Shown: piece after piece, positions 50,257-58,173 of the stretch
How positions within the stretch are numbered: the first letter of the stretch is position 1
How the letters are laid out: the number at the start of each line of letters is the position of its first letter
Assembly: GCF_008868005.1 (NCBI RefSeq)
Contig: NZ_WAAO01000001.1
Coordinates: 248,001 to 312,000, forward strand
From: Microbacterium algeriense
Lineage (GTDB): Bacteria; Actinomycetota; Actinomycetes; Actinomycetales; Microbacteriaceae
Length of the DNA: 64,000 bases
Direction: 5' to 3'
Notes under the pieces: model-generated
Databases searched by the model: none
What the model was told of the DNA's origin: nothing
What the model saw: only the letters and a program-made list of their open reading frames with translations
Made by a program: the position numbers and the translations under genes

Positions 50257-52029
50257 CTAGCTGGCGGAAGGGGGCCCGAACAGCTCCTCACCGTGCTCGT
50301 GAAGCAGCCTGTACGCGTCGGCGAAGGTCTCCGGCTCCGGCTCCCCTGGTCTCCCGTAGCGGGCGAGGAGGAGACCGAGCAGACCGCGCGCCGGAGGAGT
50401 GAGCGGCTTGAGGTGGTCGTCCTCGTTCGGCTGCGGCGTCGTGTCCTCGGGGTTCGGCGGGGTGTAGGCGGGAGTGGTCACCGGCCAGTCCGCGGGGTGC
50501 CGGGGCTTGTCGAGGTTCACCACGTTCAGCAGGGTGTTCGCGGACTGGTCGCGGTCGTTGAGCGGCTTGAGCCCATGCAGACGGGAGAGCGTCGCGGTCA
50601 CCGAACCGTGGTGCATCTCGTCGTGGATGATCGTCCCGCGCTTCGTGTACGCCGACACCGCGATCGCCGGGACGCGGCAGCCGAGCCGGTCGAAGGTGAA
50701 GCCCATCTCGCCGGCGCCCGTGTCGGGGGTGGGCTTGGTCGCGGCGGGCGGTGGCACGTGGTCGTAGCATCCGCCGTGCTCGTCGAACGTGATCAGCAGC
50801 AGGGTGTTGACGGCGTTCGAGCCCTTCGGCGAGGCGCTCGTGCGCACGGCCTCGTAGATGTCATGGATGAGCCGGTCTCCGGCGCGCACGTCGGAGATCG
50901 CGCTGTCGAACACGGGCTCGCCGTCGACCTCGCTCTCGCGCGGCTTTCCGAACGGCGGATGGAAGTCGTTGTGGTCGTAGACCATGCGCGGCTCGATGAA
51001 CGCGTATGCGGGGAGGGTGCCGTTCTTCGCGTCGGCGTAGAAGTCCTCCATCGTGCCGAAGTGCTCCGTGCGCCAGTACTTCTCCAGCACCGCCGCATGA
51101 AGCATCCCCGTGAAGGAGACGAGCTGGAGCTTGTCGATGTAGACCTTCCAGCTGAGCTTCTCGTCCTCGAGGCGATTGAACACCGTCGGTGCTGCGGGAG
51201 CATCGATCCACTTGCGGTAGCCGCCGCCGGCCTGGTTCGTCACGAAACCGTGCGAGGTCGAGGCGTGGAAGAAGGACCGGTTGCAGAAGGTCTGCGACGG
51301 CACTCCCGCGTACCAGTGATCGAACACCGCGAACTCGGCGGCGAGGGTCGACAGCACCGGAAGCATCTCGGGCGAGAACGAGCCCATGATGTGCCTGGCC
51401 TCGTCGACGCTCGGCTCCTTGCCCTGGCGGAGCCGCCGGAAGTTGATGATGTAGTCCTGGAGGAAGCCGGACATCGCCGCCTTCTCGCCGTGCGTCGGCG
51501 CGTTGAAGGGCGCGCTCATCTGATCGACGAACAGATCGGCGTTGGGCTTGGGGTCGACCGTGCCGAAGATCTGCGTGTTGACGTGCGGATACTCCTCACC
51601 GGGGTCCGGATCGGGAAGGCTCATGATCCGGTCGGTGTCGCCGGTGTAGACATGGGCATCGACCACCGTGCCGTCCGAGGCGGTGTTGCTGTACGAACCG
51701 AAGTTCAGACCCTCGAACTTCTCGCCGTCCGGCAGGTTCTGCGACGAGTACAGATAGCCGAGGAGGTTGTCGAAGGAGCGGTTCTCGCCCATCACGACGA
51801 CGAGGTGATCGAACCCCGGCTCGCTCCGCGGCGTGAGCGCGGCGAAGGGGTCCGGGTCGTCGGCGAAGCCGTTCCGACCGTTGCCGCCCGCGACGGAGGC
51901 GCCGATCGCCGCGCCTCCTGCTCCCCCGACGACGGCGCCGGCGATCGCTGCGCCGCCCACCTTGAAGAACCCGCGACGAGACGTGTCGCGGGGAGCGGAT
52001 GCGGGGGTGGGGGTGTCGTCTTCGGCCAC
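50257..52029 (-). CDS. Tat-exported phosphoesterase (phospholipase C / acid phosphatase family)
   Basis: A 590-aa enzyme of the PF04185 phosphoesterase family, which hydrolyses phospholipids or phosphomonoesters outside the cell. The twin-arginine signal SRRGFFK (17-23) is followed by a long Gly/Ala hydrophobic segment. GENRSFDN at 81-88 is the catalytic/metal motif; FDEHGGCYDHVPPP further on supplies conserved Asp, Glu and His. No choline-binding or C2-like domain is obvious, so the substrate is open. The plus-strand PrsW-like gene is divergent, 94 bp away. Confidence 0.9.
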   Translation of the reverse strand: MAEDDTPTPASAPRDTSRRGFFKVGGAAIAGAVVGGAGGAAIGASVAGGNGRNGFADDPDPFAALTPRSEPGFDHLVVVMGENRSFDNLLGYLYSSQNLPDGEKFEGLNFGSYSNTASDGTVVDAHVYTGDTDRIMSLPDPDPGEEYPHVNTQIFGTVDPKPNADLFVDQMSAPFNAPTHGEKAAMSGFLQDYIINFRRLRQGKEPSVDEARHIMGSFSPEMLPVLSTLAAEFAVFDHWYAGVPSQTFCNRSFFHASTSHGFVTNQAGGGYRKWIDAPAAPTVFNRLEDEKLSWKVYIDKLQLVSFTGMLHAAVLEKYWRTEHFGTMEDFYADAKNGTLPAYAFIEPRMVYDHNDFHPPFGKPRESEVDGEPVFDSAISDVRAGDRLIHDIYEAVRTSASPKGSNAVNTLLLITFDEHGGCYDHVPPPAATKPTPDTGAGEMGFTFDRLGCRVPAIAVSAYTKRGTIIHDEMHHGSVTATLSRLHGLKPLNDRDQSANTLLNVVNLDKPRHPADWPVTTPAYTPPNPEDTTPQPNEDDHLKPLTPPARGLLGLLLARYGRPGEPEPETFADAYRLLHEHGEELFGPPSAS

Positions 52030-52123
52030 GAGGCGATCCTAAGCGCGGACATCGCCCGACCACAGGTGTCTCAGAATATTGGTGTTCCAGGAGGAGGATC
52101 GGCGCCTCTGGGAGGATCGACGG

Positions 52124-52954
52124 ATGCAGCCCGCCATCCTCACCACGGATCCCGCCCGGCCCTGGGCCCGACCCTCGGTGGTGTTCGCCGCCTTCCTCGC
52201 GGCTCTGCTCGGCGCGGTCCTGCTCTTCAGCGGGGACAGCGGACCCGTCTTGCTTCTCTGCCTCGTGGCGGTCGCGCCCGCAGCGGTCGTGACGATGTTC
52301 GCGGCGCGGTGGCTGGCACCACGGGGGTTGCGGGCCTGGACTCCGACCCTGCTCGCGGTGATGTGGGGCGCGGGCGGTGCCGCCCTCCTCGCGGCCTGGG
52401 GAGGCGCCTGGGTCTCCGACGTGGTGGTCTACGTCGACGACCAGAACGTGCTGCGCGAGGCGATCCCGAGCTCGTGGGTGCTGACTCCGCTCGTCGAGGA
52501 GCTCGCCAAGGGGGTGGGTGTGCTCGCCGTGCTGCTGCTCGCTCGACGCGCGGGACTCCGGGGTGTGCTGTTCGGGGCGATGGTCGGCGCGCTCGTCGGC
52601 GTCGGTTTCGGGTGGATCGAGGACGCAGCCGCGATCGCTTCCGACATCGCGGCGAACGACCTCGGCTACGGCATCGGCACCTGGATCGTGCGCACGGCGA
52701 CCGCGCCGACCCATGCCGCGTTCACGATCTGGACCGGGGCGGCGTGCGGACTGGCGATGGCGAAGCGCCGACGCTGGGCGCGACCGCTGATCGCGCTCGC
52801 CGGATTCGCGGTCGCCTGTGTGGCGCACGGTGCGGTCAATCACGCCAACCTCACCGGCTTCGGCGTCGCGCTGCTCACGGCCTTCGGCTGGGTCGCCCTC
52901 ACCGCCGCCGCGGCCGTCACCGCCCGCTTGCTCCTCACCCGCCCCCACCCCTGA
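52124..52954 (+). CDS. PrsW-family intramembrane metalloprotease
   Basis: A 276-aa protein with about eight membrane helices. Expected catalytic residues are present: VEELAKG with Glu125, Glu126 and Lys129; GFGWIED with Glu166; PTHAAF with His197; and AHGAVNH with His235 and His240. PrsW enzymes cut membrane proteins, such as anti-sigma factors, in regulated proteolysis. No anti-sigma gene is close by. ATG 52124 has GGAGG 8 nt upstream; an in-frame ATG at 52079 lacks one. Confidence 0.87.
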   Translation: MQPAILTTDPARPWARPSVVFAAFLAALLGAVLLFSGDSGPVLLLCLVAVAPAAVVTMFAARWLAPRGLRAWTPTLLAVMWGAGGAALLAAWGGAWVSDVVVYVDDQNVLREAIPSSWVLTPLVEELAKGVGVLAVLLLARRAGLRGVLFGAMVGALVGVGFGWIEDAAAIASDIAANDLGYGIGTWIVRTATAPTHAAFTIWTGAACGLAMAKRRRWARPLIALAGFAVACVAHGAVNHANLTGFGVALLTAFGWVALTAAAAVTARLLLTRPHP

Positions 52955-52969
52955 CGCCCGCCCGCCTCG

Positions 52970-53050
52970 CGCCCGTCCGTCCGTCCGCCTCGGTCTCGGA
53001 CGCGTCCGTCCGTCCGCCCGTCTGCCTCGCGTCCGTTCGTCCGTCCGCCT
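52970..53050. repeat. CGTC-rich low-complexity stretch
   Basis: CGTCCGTCCGTCCGCCT-like units recur about four times with variations. It follows the PrsW stop and leads into the inverted repeat. Confidence 0.7.
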
Positions 53051-53133
53051 GCACAACTTCGGAGATCTGAGACGACACGCCGGCCGGAACCGGCGGCGCC
53101 GCGGTGTGTCGCGACCGATCTCCGAAGTTGTGC
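53051..53133. repeat. 83-bp element with 17-bp perfect terminal inverted repeats
   Basis: GCACAACTTCGGAGATC at 53051-53067 is exactly repeated inverted at 53117-53133; inside lie CGACAC/GTGTCG and a GCCGGCCGG-rich centre, so nearly the whole element folds back. It lies between convergent genes and could also terminate transcription. No transposase is encoded. Confidence 0.85.
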
Positions 53134-53199
53134 GGGGGGAAGAGTGGGGGAAGCGCGTGGGGACCCCACGGGGAGGAGGGAGGGGGAGGGGGAGGGGCG

Positions 53200-53228
53200 G
53201 GGCGCCGCCGGGGGACCCGACGGCGCCC
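53200..53228 (-). terminator. Hairpin terminator after the metallophosphoesterase gene
   Basis: An 8-bp stem GGGCGCCG/CGGCGCCC with a 13-nt loop, 16 nt after the stop at 53244 on the minus strand. Confidence 0.6.
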
Positions 53229-53243
53229 AGGGCGTGCGAGGGA

Positions 53244-55817
53244 CTAGTCCGCGGGGGGAGCCTCGGCGACGGCGTGCTGCCGACGGCGACGCAGGGCGAA
53301 CAGGCCCAGGCCGGCGGCGAGCAGCACCACAGCCGCGATCACATACGGCATGCTGTCGGCTCCGGTCGCGGCGAGGTCTCCGTCCGAAGATCCGGTGGAT
53401 GCGCCGCCGGAGCCGCCCTGACCGGGGGCGACGGCACCGCCGCCCGCCGCAGCGGTGACCGTGACCGGCGTCGTGACCTCCGTGCCGTCGGGGAGGATCA
53501 CGGCCAGCGTATGCGTCCCCGCCGGGGTCTCCGCCGGAATCGTGACCGTGCGGGAGAACGTGCCGTCCGTCGCCGCGGTGACCGTGCCCAGCGACACCGG
53601 GTCGGAGCGGAGTTCGAGCTTCAGCTCGGCCCCTGGCGTGAAGCCGTCACCCGACACCGAGAGCGTGCCGCCGGCGACGACCGTGGCGGCCCCGAGCGAA
53701 ACCGTCGCGGGCGTCTCGGGTTCCGGCTCCTCGATGACCGGCGGGGTCACGCCGGCCTCTGTGACCCACTTCTCGCCGGCGTCGGACTTCGTCACGGTGA
53801 AGGTGTCGTACACCGCGCCGACGGGAAGGTCGGTCGAAGCGGACGCGGTCTTCTCCGCGAGGTAGGAGCGGTACACGAGCTGATCCTTCGAGACGTCGAT
53901 GACCTGGTACGTCGTGACACCCTCGCCGCGCAGCACCTGGGTGGCGCCGTTGTTGGTCCAGACGTTCTTCTCGGCGGTCTCCAGGTCGTAGTGCTTCGCG
54001 CCGGAGTTCGACACGACGTAGACCGGTCCCGTCGTGAGACCGGGGGTCTCCGTCGCATCCGTGTTCACGTATCCGCGGGCGTAGGTGTGGTCGTGTCCCA
54101 TGAGCACGAGGTCGATGTCGTTGCGCTGGAAGACGGGCAGCCACTCGGCGCGGAGTACCGGCTCATCGCGGCCGGCCGAGGCCGAGAACACCGGCTGGTG
54201 GAACGTGACGACGTTCCACTTGGACGGACTGTTCTGCAGCAGCAGATCGAGCCAGGCGGCCTGGAAGCGTGTCCAGAGGACGGCGATCTGACTCGACGGG
54301 CACTCCTCGCCCGTGCACGAGGGAAGCCCCGCCGGAGTGAGGAAGGTCGTGTCGCGGGTCGCGTTCAGCGTGATGAAGCGCACGCCCTGGTAGTCGGTGT
54401 AGTACGCCGTCTCGGCGGCGAACGAGCTCCAGTGGTCGAAGAACGCGCGGTACTGCTGCGCGACCTCCGAATCGCCCTTGGCGAGGTCGGCCAGCTCGCC
54501 GATCGTGCTCGTCGACGGGTTGTTGTGCGGGTACTCGAACGCGGCCTTCCAGGCCGTGAGCAGCTTGTCGCCGGAGTACTCGTGGTTGCCGGGGGCGGCC
54601 ATCACGTTGGTGCGGACGGCCGAGTCCTTCATGCCCTTGAACCAGTTGACCCACTCGTTCTCGTTGCTCGACGTGTTGATCAGGTCGCCCGCATGCACGG
54701 AGCCGATGGAGCGCGGCGCGTTGGCTTCCGCCTGCTTGACGACGCTCGGCCACGTGGTGTCGAGTCCGATCTGGGCGTCGCCGTAGTAGATGAACTGGAA
54801 GTCGGTCGCATTCGGGTCTGCGGTGCGGAACGTGAACCAGTCGCTCCAGCTGCCGGGCAGACCGACGCGGTACCGGTACTCGGTGGCGGGGGTGAGGGCG
54901 GTCACCGTGGCGGAGAAGTGCTTGTTGAGGTTGCCGTTGACGACGCCGGCGTCATAGGCGTCGATCGTGCGGGTCTCCCCGCCGGCCGCGGGCGCGATCT
55001 CGACCTGGCCGACGGCGTGCGAGGCATCGCCGGCGAGCCACGAGAAGGACTGCGAGACGGTGGGCTGCTCGGTCGGGGTGAGGATCACCCGGGTGGGCGG
55101 GGCGACGACCGGGCTGCCGGGCTCGGATGCCTTGACCAGGGTGAGCGACGACATGTCGAAGTAGATGTCTGAGCTGGTCGCGCGGTCCTGGAACAGCGAC
55201 ACCGCGATCGTGTTCGTGCCGTCGCGCAGCAGGTCGCCCTCGGCGCTGAACGTGCTGGTGAGCGGGTCGCCGTTGGAGTCACCGGCGTACTCGACGTTGG
55301 CGGTGTCGGTGATGCGTCCGTCGACGTAACGGGCGACCTCTTCGCCGTTGATCCAGACGATGAGCGCGTCGTCGTAGGTGACGGTGCTCTGCAGCGCAGC
55401 GACCTGCTCGGCGACGCCCGCCTCCAGCTCGAAGGTCGTGCGGAAGAAGTAGGTCGGGACCGTCGGGGCCGCCGTCCCGTCGAGGTAGTGGTTCAGGAGG
55501 GTCTTCGGCGTCTGAGGGCCGACCGGGGCGAGCTTCCCGCCCTTCGCGCCGAACGATCCCGGGGCGGTCTTCCACGCGCTGTCGTCGTAGGCGGGGAGGG
55601 TCCAGTCGCGCAGAGCCGCCGGTGCGGGCGACGGGTCGGATCCGTCGTCGAGGTAGTGCCACGCGGTGTTGCCGGTGATCAGAGAGCCGGTCGGCACGTC
55701 GGGGTCGGGGGCGGCGAGGGCCGCGGGGGCGACGACGGCGCCGCCGAGCACGGCGAGGAGAGCGACGGATGTCAGTCCGCGACGCCGCCACCGCACCGCA
55801 GGGGAGGGGGAGGTCAT
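53244..55817 (-). CDS. LAXTG-anchored metallophosphoesterase (purple acid phosphatase-like)
   Basis: An 857-aa cell-wall enzyme. Signal peptide about 1-36 (ends ALAA); an N-terminal beta domain to about 235; a fibronectin/purple-acid-phosphatase N-domain (about 240-335, EYRYRVGLPGSWSDWFTF); then the calcineurin-like phosphatase with metal motifs YYGDAQIG (Asp347), HAGDLI, APGNHEYSG (410-413), TFHQPVFS and MGHDHTYARG. An Ig-like module follows and a sorting signal: LAATG at 815-819, hydrophobic helix, RRRRQH. Probably displays phosphatase activity at the surface, anchored by the class E sortase. Confidence 0.9.
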   Translation of the reverse strand: MTSPSPAVRWRRRGLTSVALLAVLGGAVVAPAALAAPDPDVPTGSLITGNTAWHYLDDGSDPSPAPAALRDWTLPAYDDSAWKTAPGSFGAKGGKLAPVGPQTPKTLLNHYLDGTAAPTVPTYFFRTTFELEAGVAEQVAALQSTVTYDDALIVWINGEEVARYVDGRITDTANVEYAGDSNGDPLTSTFSAEGDLLRDGTNTIAVSLFQDRATSSDIYFDMSSLTLVKASEPGSPVVAPPTRVILTPTEQPTVSQSFSWLAGDASHAVGQVEIAPAAGGETRTIDAYDAGVVNGNLNKHFSATVTALTPATEYRYRVGLPGSWSDWFTFRTADPNATDFQFIYYGDAQIGLDTTWPSVVKQAEANAPRSIGSVHAGDLINTSSNENEWVNWFKGMKDSAVRTNVMAAPGNHEYSGDKLLTAWKAAFEYPHNNPSTSTIGELADLAKGDSEVAQQYRAFFDHWSSFAAETAYYTDYQGVRFITLNATRDTTFLTPAGLPSCTGEECPSSQIAVLWTRFQAAWLDLLLQNSPSKWNVVTFHQPVFSASAGRDEPVLRAEWLPVFQRNDIDLVLMGHDHTYARGYVNTDATETPGLTTGPVYVVSNSGAKHYDLETAEKNVWTNNGATQVLRGEGVTTYQVIDVSKDQLVYRSYLAEKTASASTDLPVGAVYDTFTVTKSDAGEKWVTEAGVTPPVIEEPEPETPATVSLGAATVVAGGTLSVSGDGFTPGAELKLELRSDPVSLGTVTAATDGTFSRTVTIPAETPAGTHTLAVILPDGTEVTTPVTVTAAAGGGAVAPGQGGSGGASTGSSDGDLAATGADSMPYVIAAVVLLAAGLGLFALRRRRQHAVAEAPPAD

Positions 55818-55950
55818 GTCAGTCCTTCGGAGTGGGTTCTCGTGCGGAGCCGCACGGGCGCATCCAGCCCATCGAAGCCGGATGACGAGGACCTGACCCC
55901 GAGGCGAAGGCCGGGTGAACTCCTCGACGGGAGGGGAGTGAGGGCGCGGG

Positions 55951-55956
55951 TACGCT
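55951..55956 (+). promoter_or_regulatory. Putative -10 box, leaderless tRNA nucleotidyltransferase mRNA
   Basis: TACGCT with a 7-nt gap (GGAAACC) to ATG 55964. Confidence 0.45.
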
Positions 55957-55963
55957 GGAAACC

Positions 55964-57391
55964 ATGCTCAATATGGCTGACGGCCTCGCTCGTCTCGGTG
56001 CGCTCGCCGAGAACCCGGTCGTCCGCACTCTCGCGGCGGCGTTCGAGCAGGCGGGCTTCGATCTGGCTGTCGTGGGCGGGCCGGTGCGGGATGCGCTGCT
56101 CGGGCGCGACACGCACGACCTCGACTTCACCACGAACGCCTCGCCCGACGACATCCTGCGCATCGTCACCCCGGTCTCGACGGCGCAGTGGGACATCGGC
56201 CGTGCGTTCGGCACGATCGGCGCGCGCGTGCAGCGGGAGCAGGTCGAGATCACCACGTACCGCGCCGACAGCTACGACGGCGTGACCCGCAAGCCGACCG
56301 TCGAGTTCGGCGACACGATCGACGGCGACCTCGTCCGCCGCGACTTCACGGTCAACTCCATGGCCCTGCAGGTTCCCGCTGTGAAGCTCGTCGACCCGAC
56401 CGGCGGGGTCGAAGACCTCATCGCCGGCGTGTTGCGCACCCCCGCCGATCCCCGGGTCTCGTTCGGCGACGACCCGCTGCGGATGCTGCGGGCGGCGCGT
56501 TTCAGCGCCCAGCTCGGCTTCCGCGTCGAGGAGGCGACGGCCGAGGCGATCGCCGAGCTCCGCGAGACCCTGAAGATCGTGAGTCCCGAGCGCATCCAGT
56601 CCGAGCTCGTACGCCTCATGCAGACGGACGACCCCGTGCGCGGCATCCGCGTGCTGGTCGACACCGGCCTGATCGACGAGTTCCTGCCCGAGATCACCGA
56701 GCTGCGCCTCGAAGTCGACGAGCACCACCACCACAAGGACGTGTACGAGCACTCCCTCACCGTCCTCAGCCAGGCGATCGAGCTCGAGCACTCCCGGCAC
56801 CCCGGGGCCGCGCCCGACGTTCCGCTGCGCATCGCCGCGCTGCTGCACGACATCGGCAAACCCCGCACCCGGAAGCTGGAAGCGGGCGGCGTCGTGACGT
56901 TCCACCACCACGACGTGGTCGGTGCGCGTATGGCCCGCAAGCGCCTGCAGGCCCTGCGCTTCGACACCGAGACGACGAACGCGGTCGCCACGCTCATCGA
57001 GCTGCACCTGCGCTTCTTCGGATACGCGGAAGGGGCGTGGACGGATGCCGCGGTGCGCCGCTACGTCCGCGACGCCGGTGACCTCCTCGAGCGGCTGCAC
57101 ATCCTCACCCGCGCGGATGTGACGACGCGGAACAAGCGCAAGGCCGGCCGACTGGCCGCCGCCTACGACGACATCGAATCGCGCATCGCGGCTCTGCGGG
57201 AGCAGGAAGAGCTCGACTCGATCCGTCCCGAGCTCGACGGCAACCGTATCCAGCAGGTGCTCGGCATCAGCCCGGGCCGCGAGGTCGGCGAGGCCTACAA
57301 GTTCTTGCTCGACCTGCGCCTCGACGAGGGCGTGCTCGGTGAGGATGTGGCCGAGCAGCGCCTGCGTGAGTGGTGGGCCGCGCGCGGCTGA
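55964..57391 (+). CDS. pcnA: CCA tRNA nucleotidyltransferase
   Basis: A 475-aa class II nucleotidyltransferase that adds or repairs the 3' CCA of tRNAs; the two tRNA genes here lack encoded CCA. GGPVRDALLG (38-47) and DLDF with Asp52 and Asp54 make the catalytic site; RRDFTVNSMAL and RFSAQLGF are neck motifs. An HD domain (HHHKDVYEHSL, LLHDIGKPR) follows, as in actinobacterial PcnA. In mycobacteria this gene stands near the DUF6049-murJ pair; here about 12 kb separates them. Confidence 0.94.
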   Translation: MLNMADGLARLGALAENPVVRTLAAAFEQAGFDLAVVGGPVRDALLGRDTHDLDFTTNASPDDILRIVTPVSTAQWDIGRAFGTIGARVQREQVEITTYRADSYDGVTRKPTVEFGDTIDGDLVRRDFTVNSMALQVPAVKLVDPTGGVEDLIAGVLRTPADPRVSFGDDPLRMLRAARFSAQLGFRVEEATAEAIAELRETLKIVSPERIQSELVRLMQTDDPVRGIRVLVDTGLIDEFLPEITELRLEVDEHHHHKDVYEHSLTVLSQAIELEHSRHPGAAPDVPLRIAALLHDIGKPRTRKLEAGGVVTFHHHDVVGARMARKRLQALRFDTETTNAVATLIELHLRFFGYAEGAWTDAAVRRYVRDAGDLLERLHILTRADVTTRNKRKAGRLAAAYDDIESRIAALREQEELDSIRPELDGNRIQQVLGISPGREVGEAYKFLLDLRLDEGVLGEDVAEQRLREWWAARG

Positions 57392-57401
57392 ATCCGTCGG
57401 A

Positions 57402-57794
57402 TCAGCGCCATTCCGGCGTGACGATCTCCACCTCTTCCGCCACGAGCTCGAAGTCTTTTGCGTTGAAGGTGAGGAGCTTCGCTCCCAGCGCTCGAGCATG
57501 CCCGGCCAGCATGATGTCTGTGCTCCGCGCGTGGGCTGGGCGTTGCTTCACGACGCTCGCGGCGAGGTGCGCGTAGGACTCCGCCGCGGCCGTGTCGAAC
57601 GGCAGCCAGGCGGAGGAGAAGATGCTGCGGAGCTGAGCGACGTCGCCCTGACGCATCCGGCGCGTGTCGGCGTCGGTCGCACGTTCGATGCCGAAGCATA
57701 GCTCGGCGTAGGAAAGCGCGCTGACGACGACCCGGTCCTCGGGAAGGCGCACCTGCCTGATGCGGATCAGGACATTCGTGTCAAGCAGGAGCAT
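57402..57794 (-). CDS. PIN-domain ribonuclease toxin (VapC-like)
   Basis: A 130-aa PIN protein. The acidic residues expected for the metal site are Asp5 (LLLDTN), Glu31 (SYAELCFG), Asp93 (STDIMLAGHA) and Asp114 (NAKDF). VapC toxins cut tRNA or rRNA. It overlaps the antitoxin gene by 14 nt, downstream of it, in the usual order. The stop is 10 bp from the convergent pcnA stop. Longer upstream reading would overlap the antitoxin and is not used. Confidence 0.9.
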   Translation of the reverse strand: MLLLDTNVLIRIRQVRLPEDRVVVSALSYAELCFGIERATDADTRRMRQGDVAQLRSIFSSAWLPFDTAAAESYAHLAASVVKQRPAHARSTDIMLAGHARALGAKLLTFNAKDFELVAEEVEIVTPEWR

Positions 57795-58128
57795 CGTCTT
57801 CCCAGGGGTCTCGGATGCTCTCGTCGCACAGAGGGTCTCGTCGCTCGGCCCGCCGCTCGATCGCCCACTCCTCGCGGATTCTCTCCTCTTCGGATGTCTC
57901 CGGGTTCGCCTCGACCCATGCCACGACATCGCTTGCGGGAAGTGACCACCGGTGGACTCGCGCCACCTGTTCCGCGAGCACGGCTTCCAATGCGCTCGGA
58001 GCCTCCTGGGCTACGCGCGTGAGGAGATCGCGCACCTCGGCCTCCATCGAACGAGAGTTGCGTCGCGCGCGCTCCTTCAGTGCGACGACGATATCGTCAC
58101 TGAGATTCCGGATGGTCACAGTTGCCAT
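57781..58128 (-). CDS. Ribbon-helix-helix antitoxin (FitA/VapB-like)
   Basis: A 115-aa antitoxin. Residues 1-45 have the ribbon-helix-helix form MATVTIRNLSDDIVVALKE followed by ARRNSRSMEAEVRDLL, as in FitA. The acidic C-terminus (EEERIREEW to WEDDAPA) should wrap the toxin. It would repress its own operon; no palindromic operator was searched for successfully. GGAGGA is an ideal ribosome site before ATG 58128. Confidence 0.88.
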   Translation of the reverse strand: MATVTIRNLSDDIVVALKERARRNSRSMEAEVRDLLTRVAQEAPSALEAVLAEQVARVHRWSLPASDVVAWVEANPETSEEERIREEWAIERRAERRDPLCDESIRDPWEDDAPA

Positions 58129-58173
58129 GGCGTCCTCCTGATAGCAGAACGCTAGCACCGCGCAGGCGGCATA

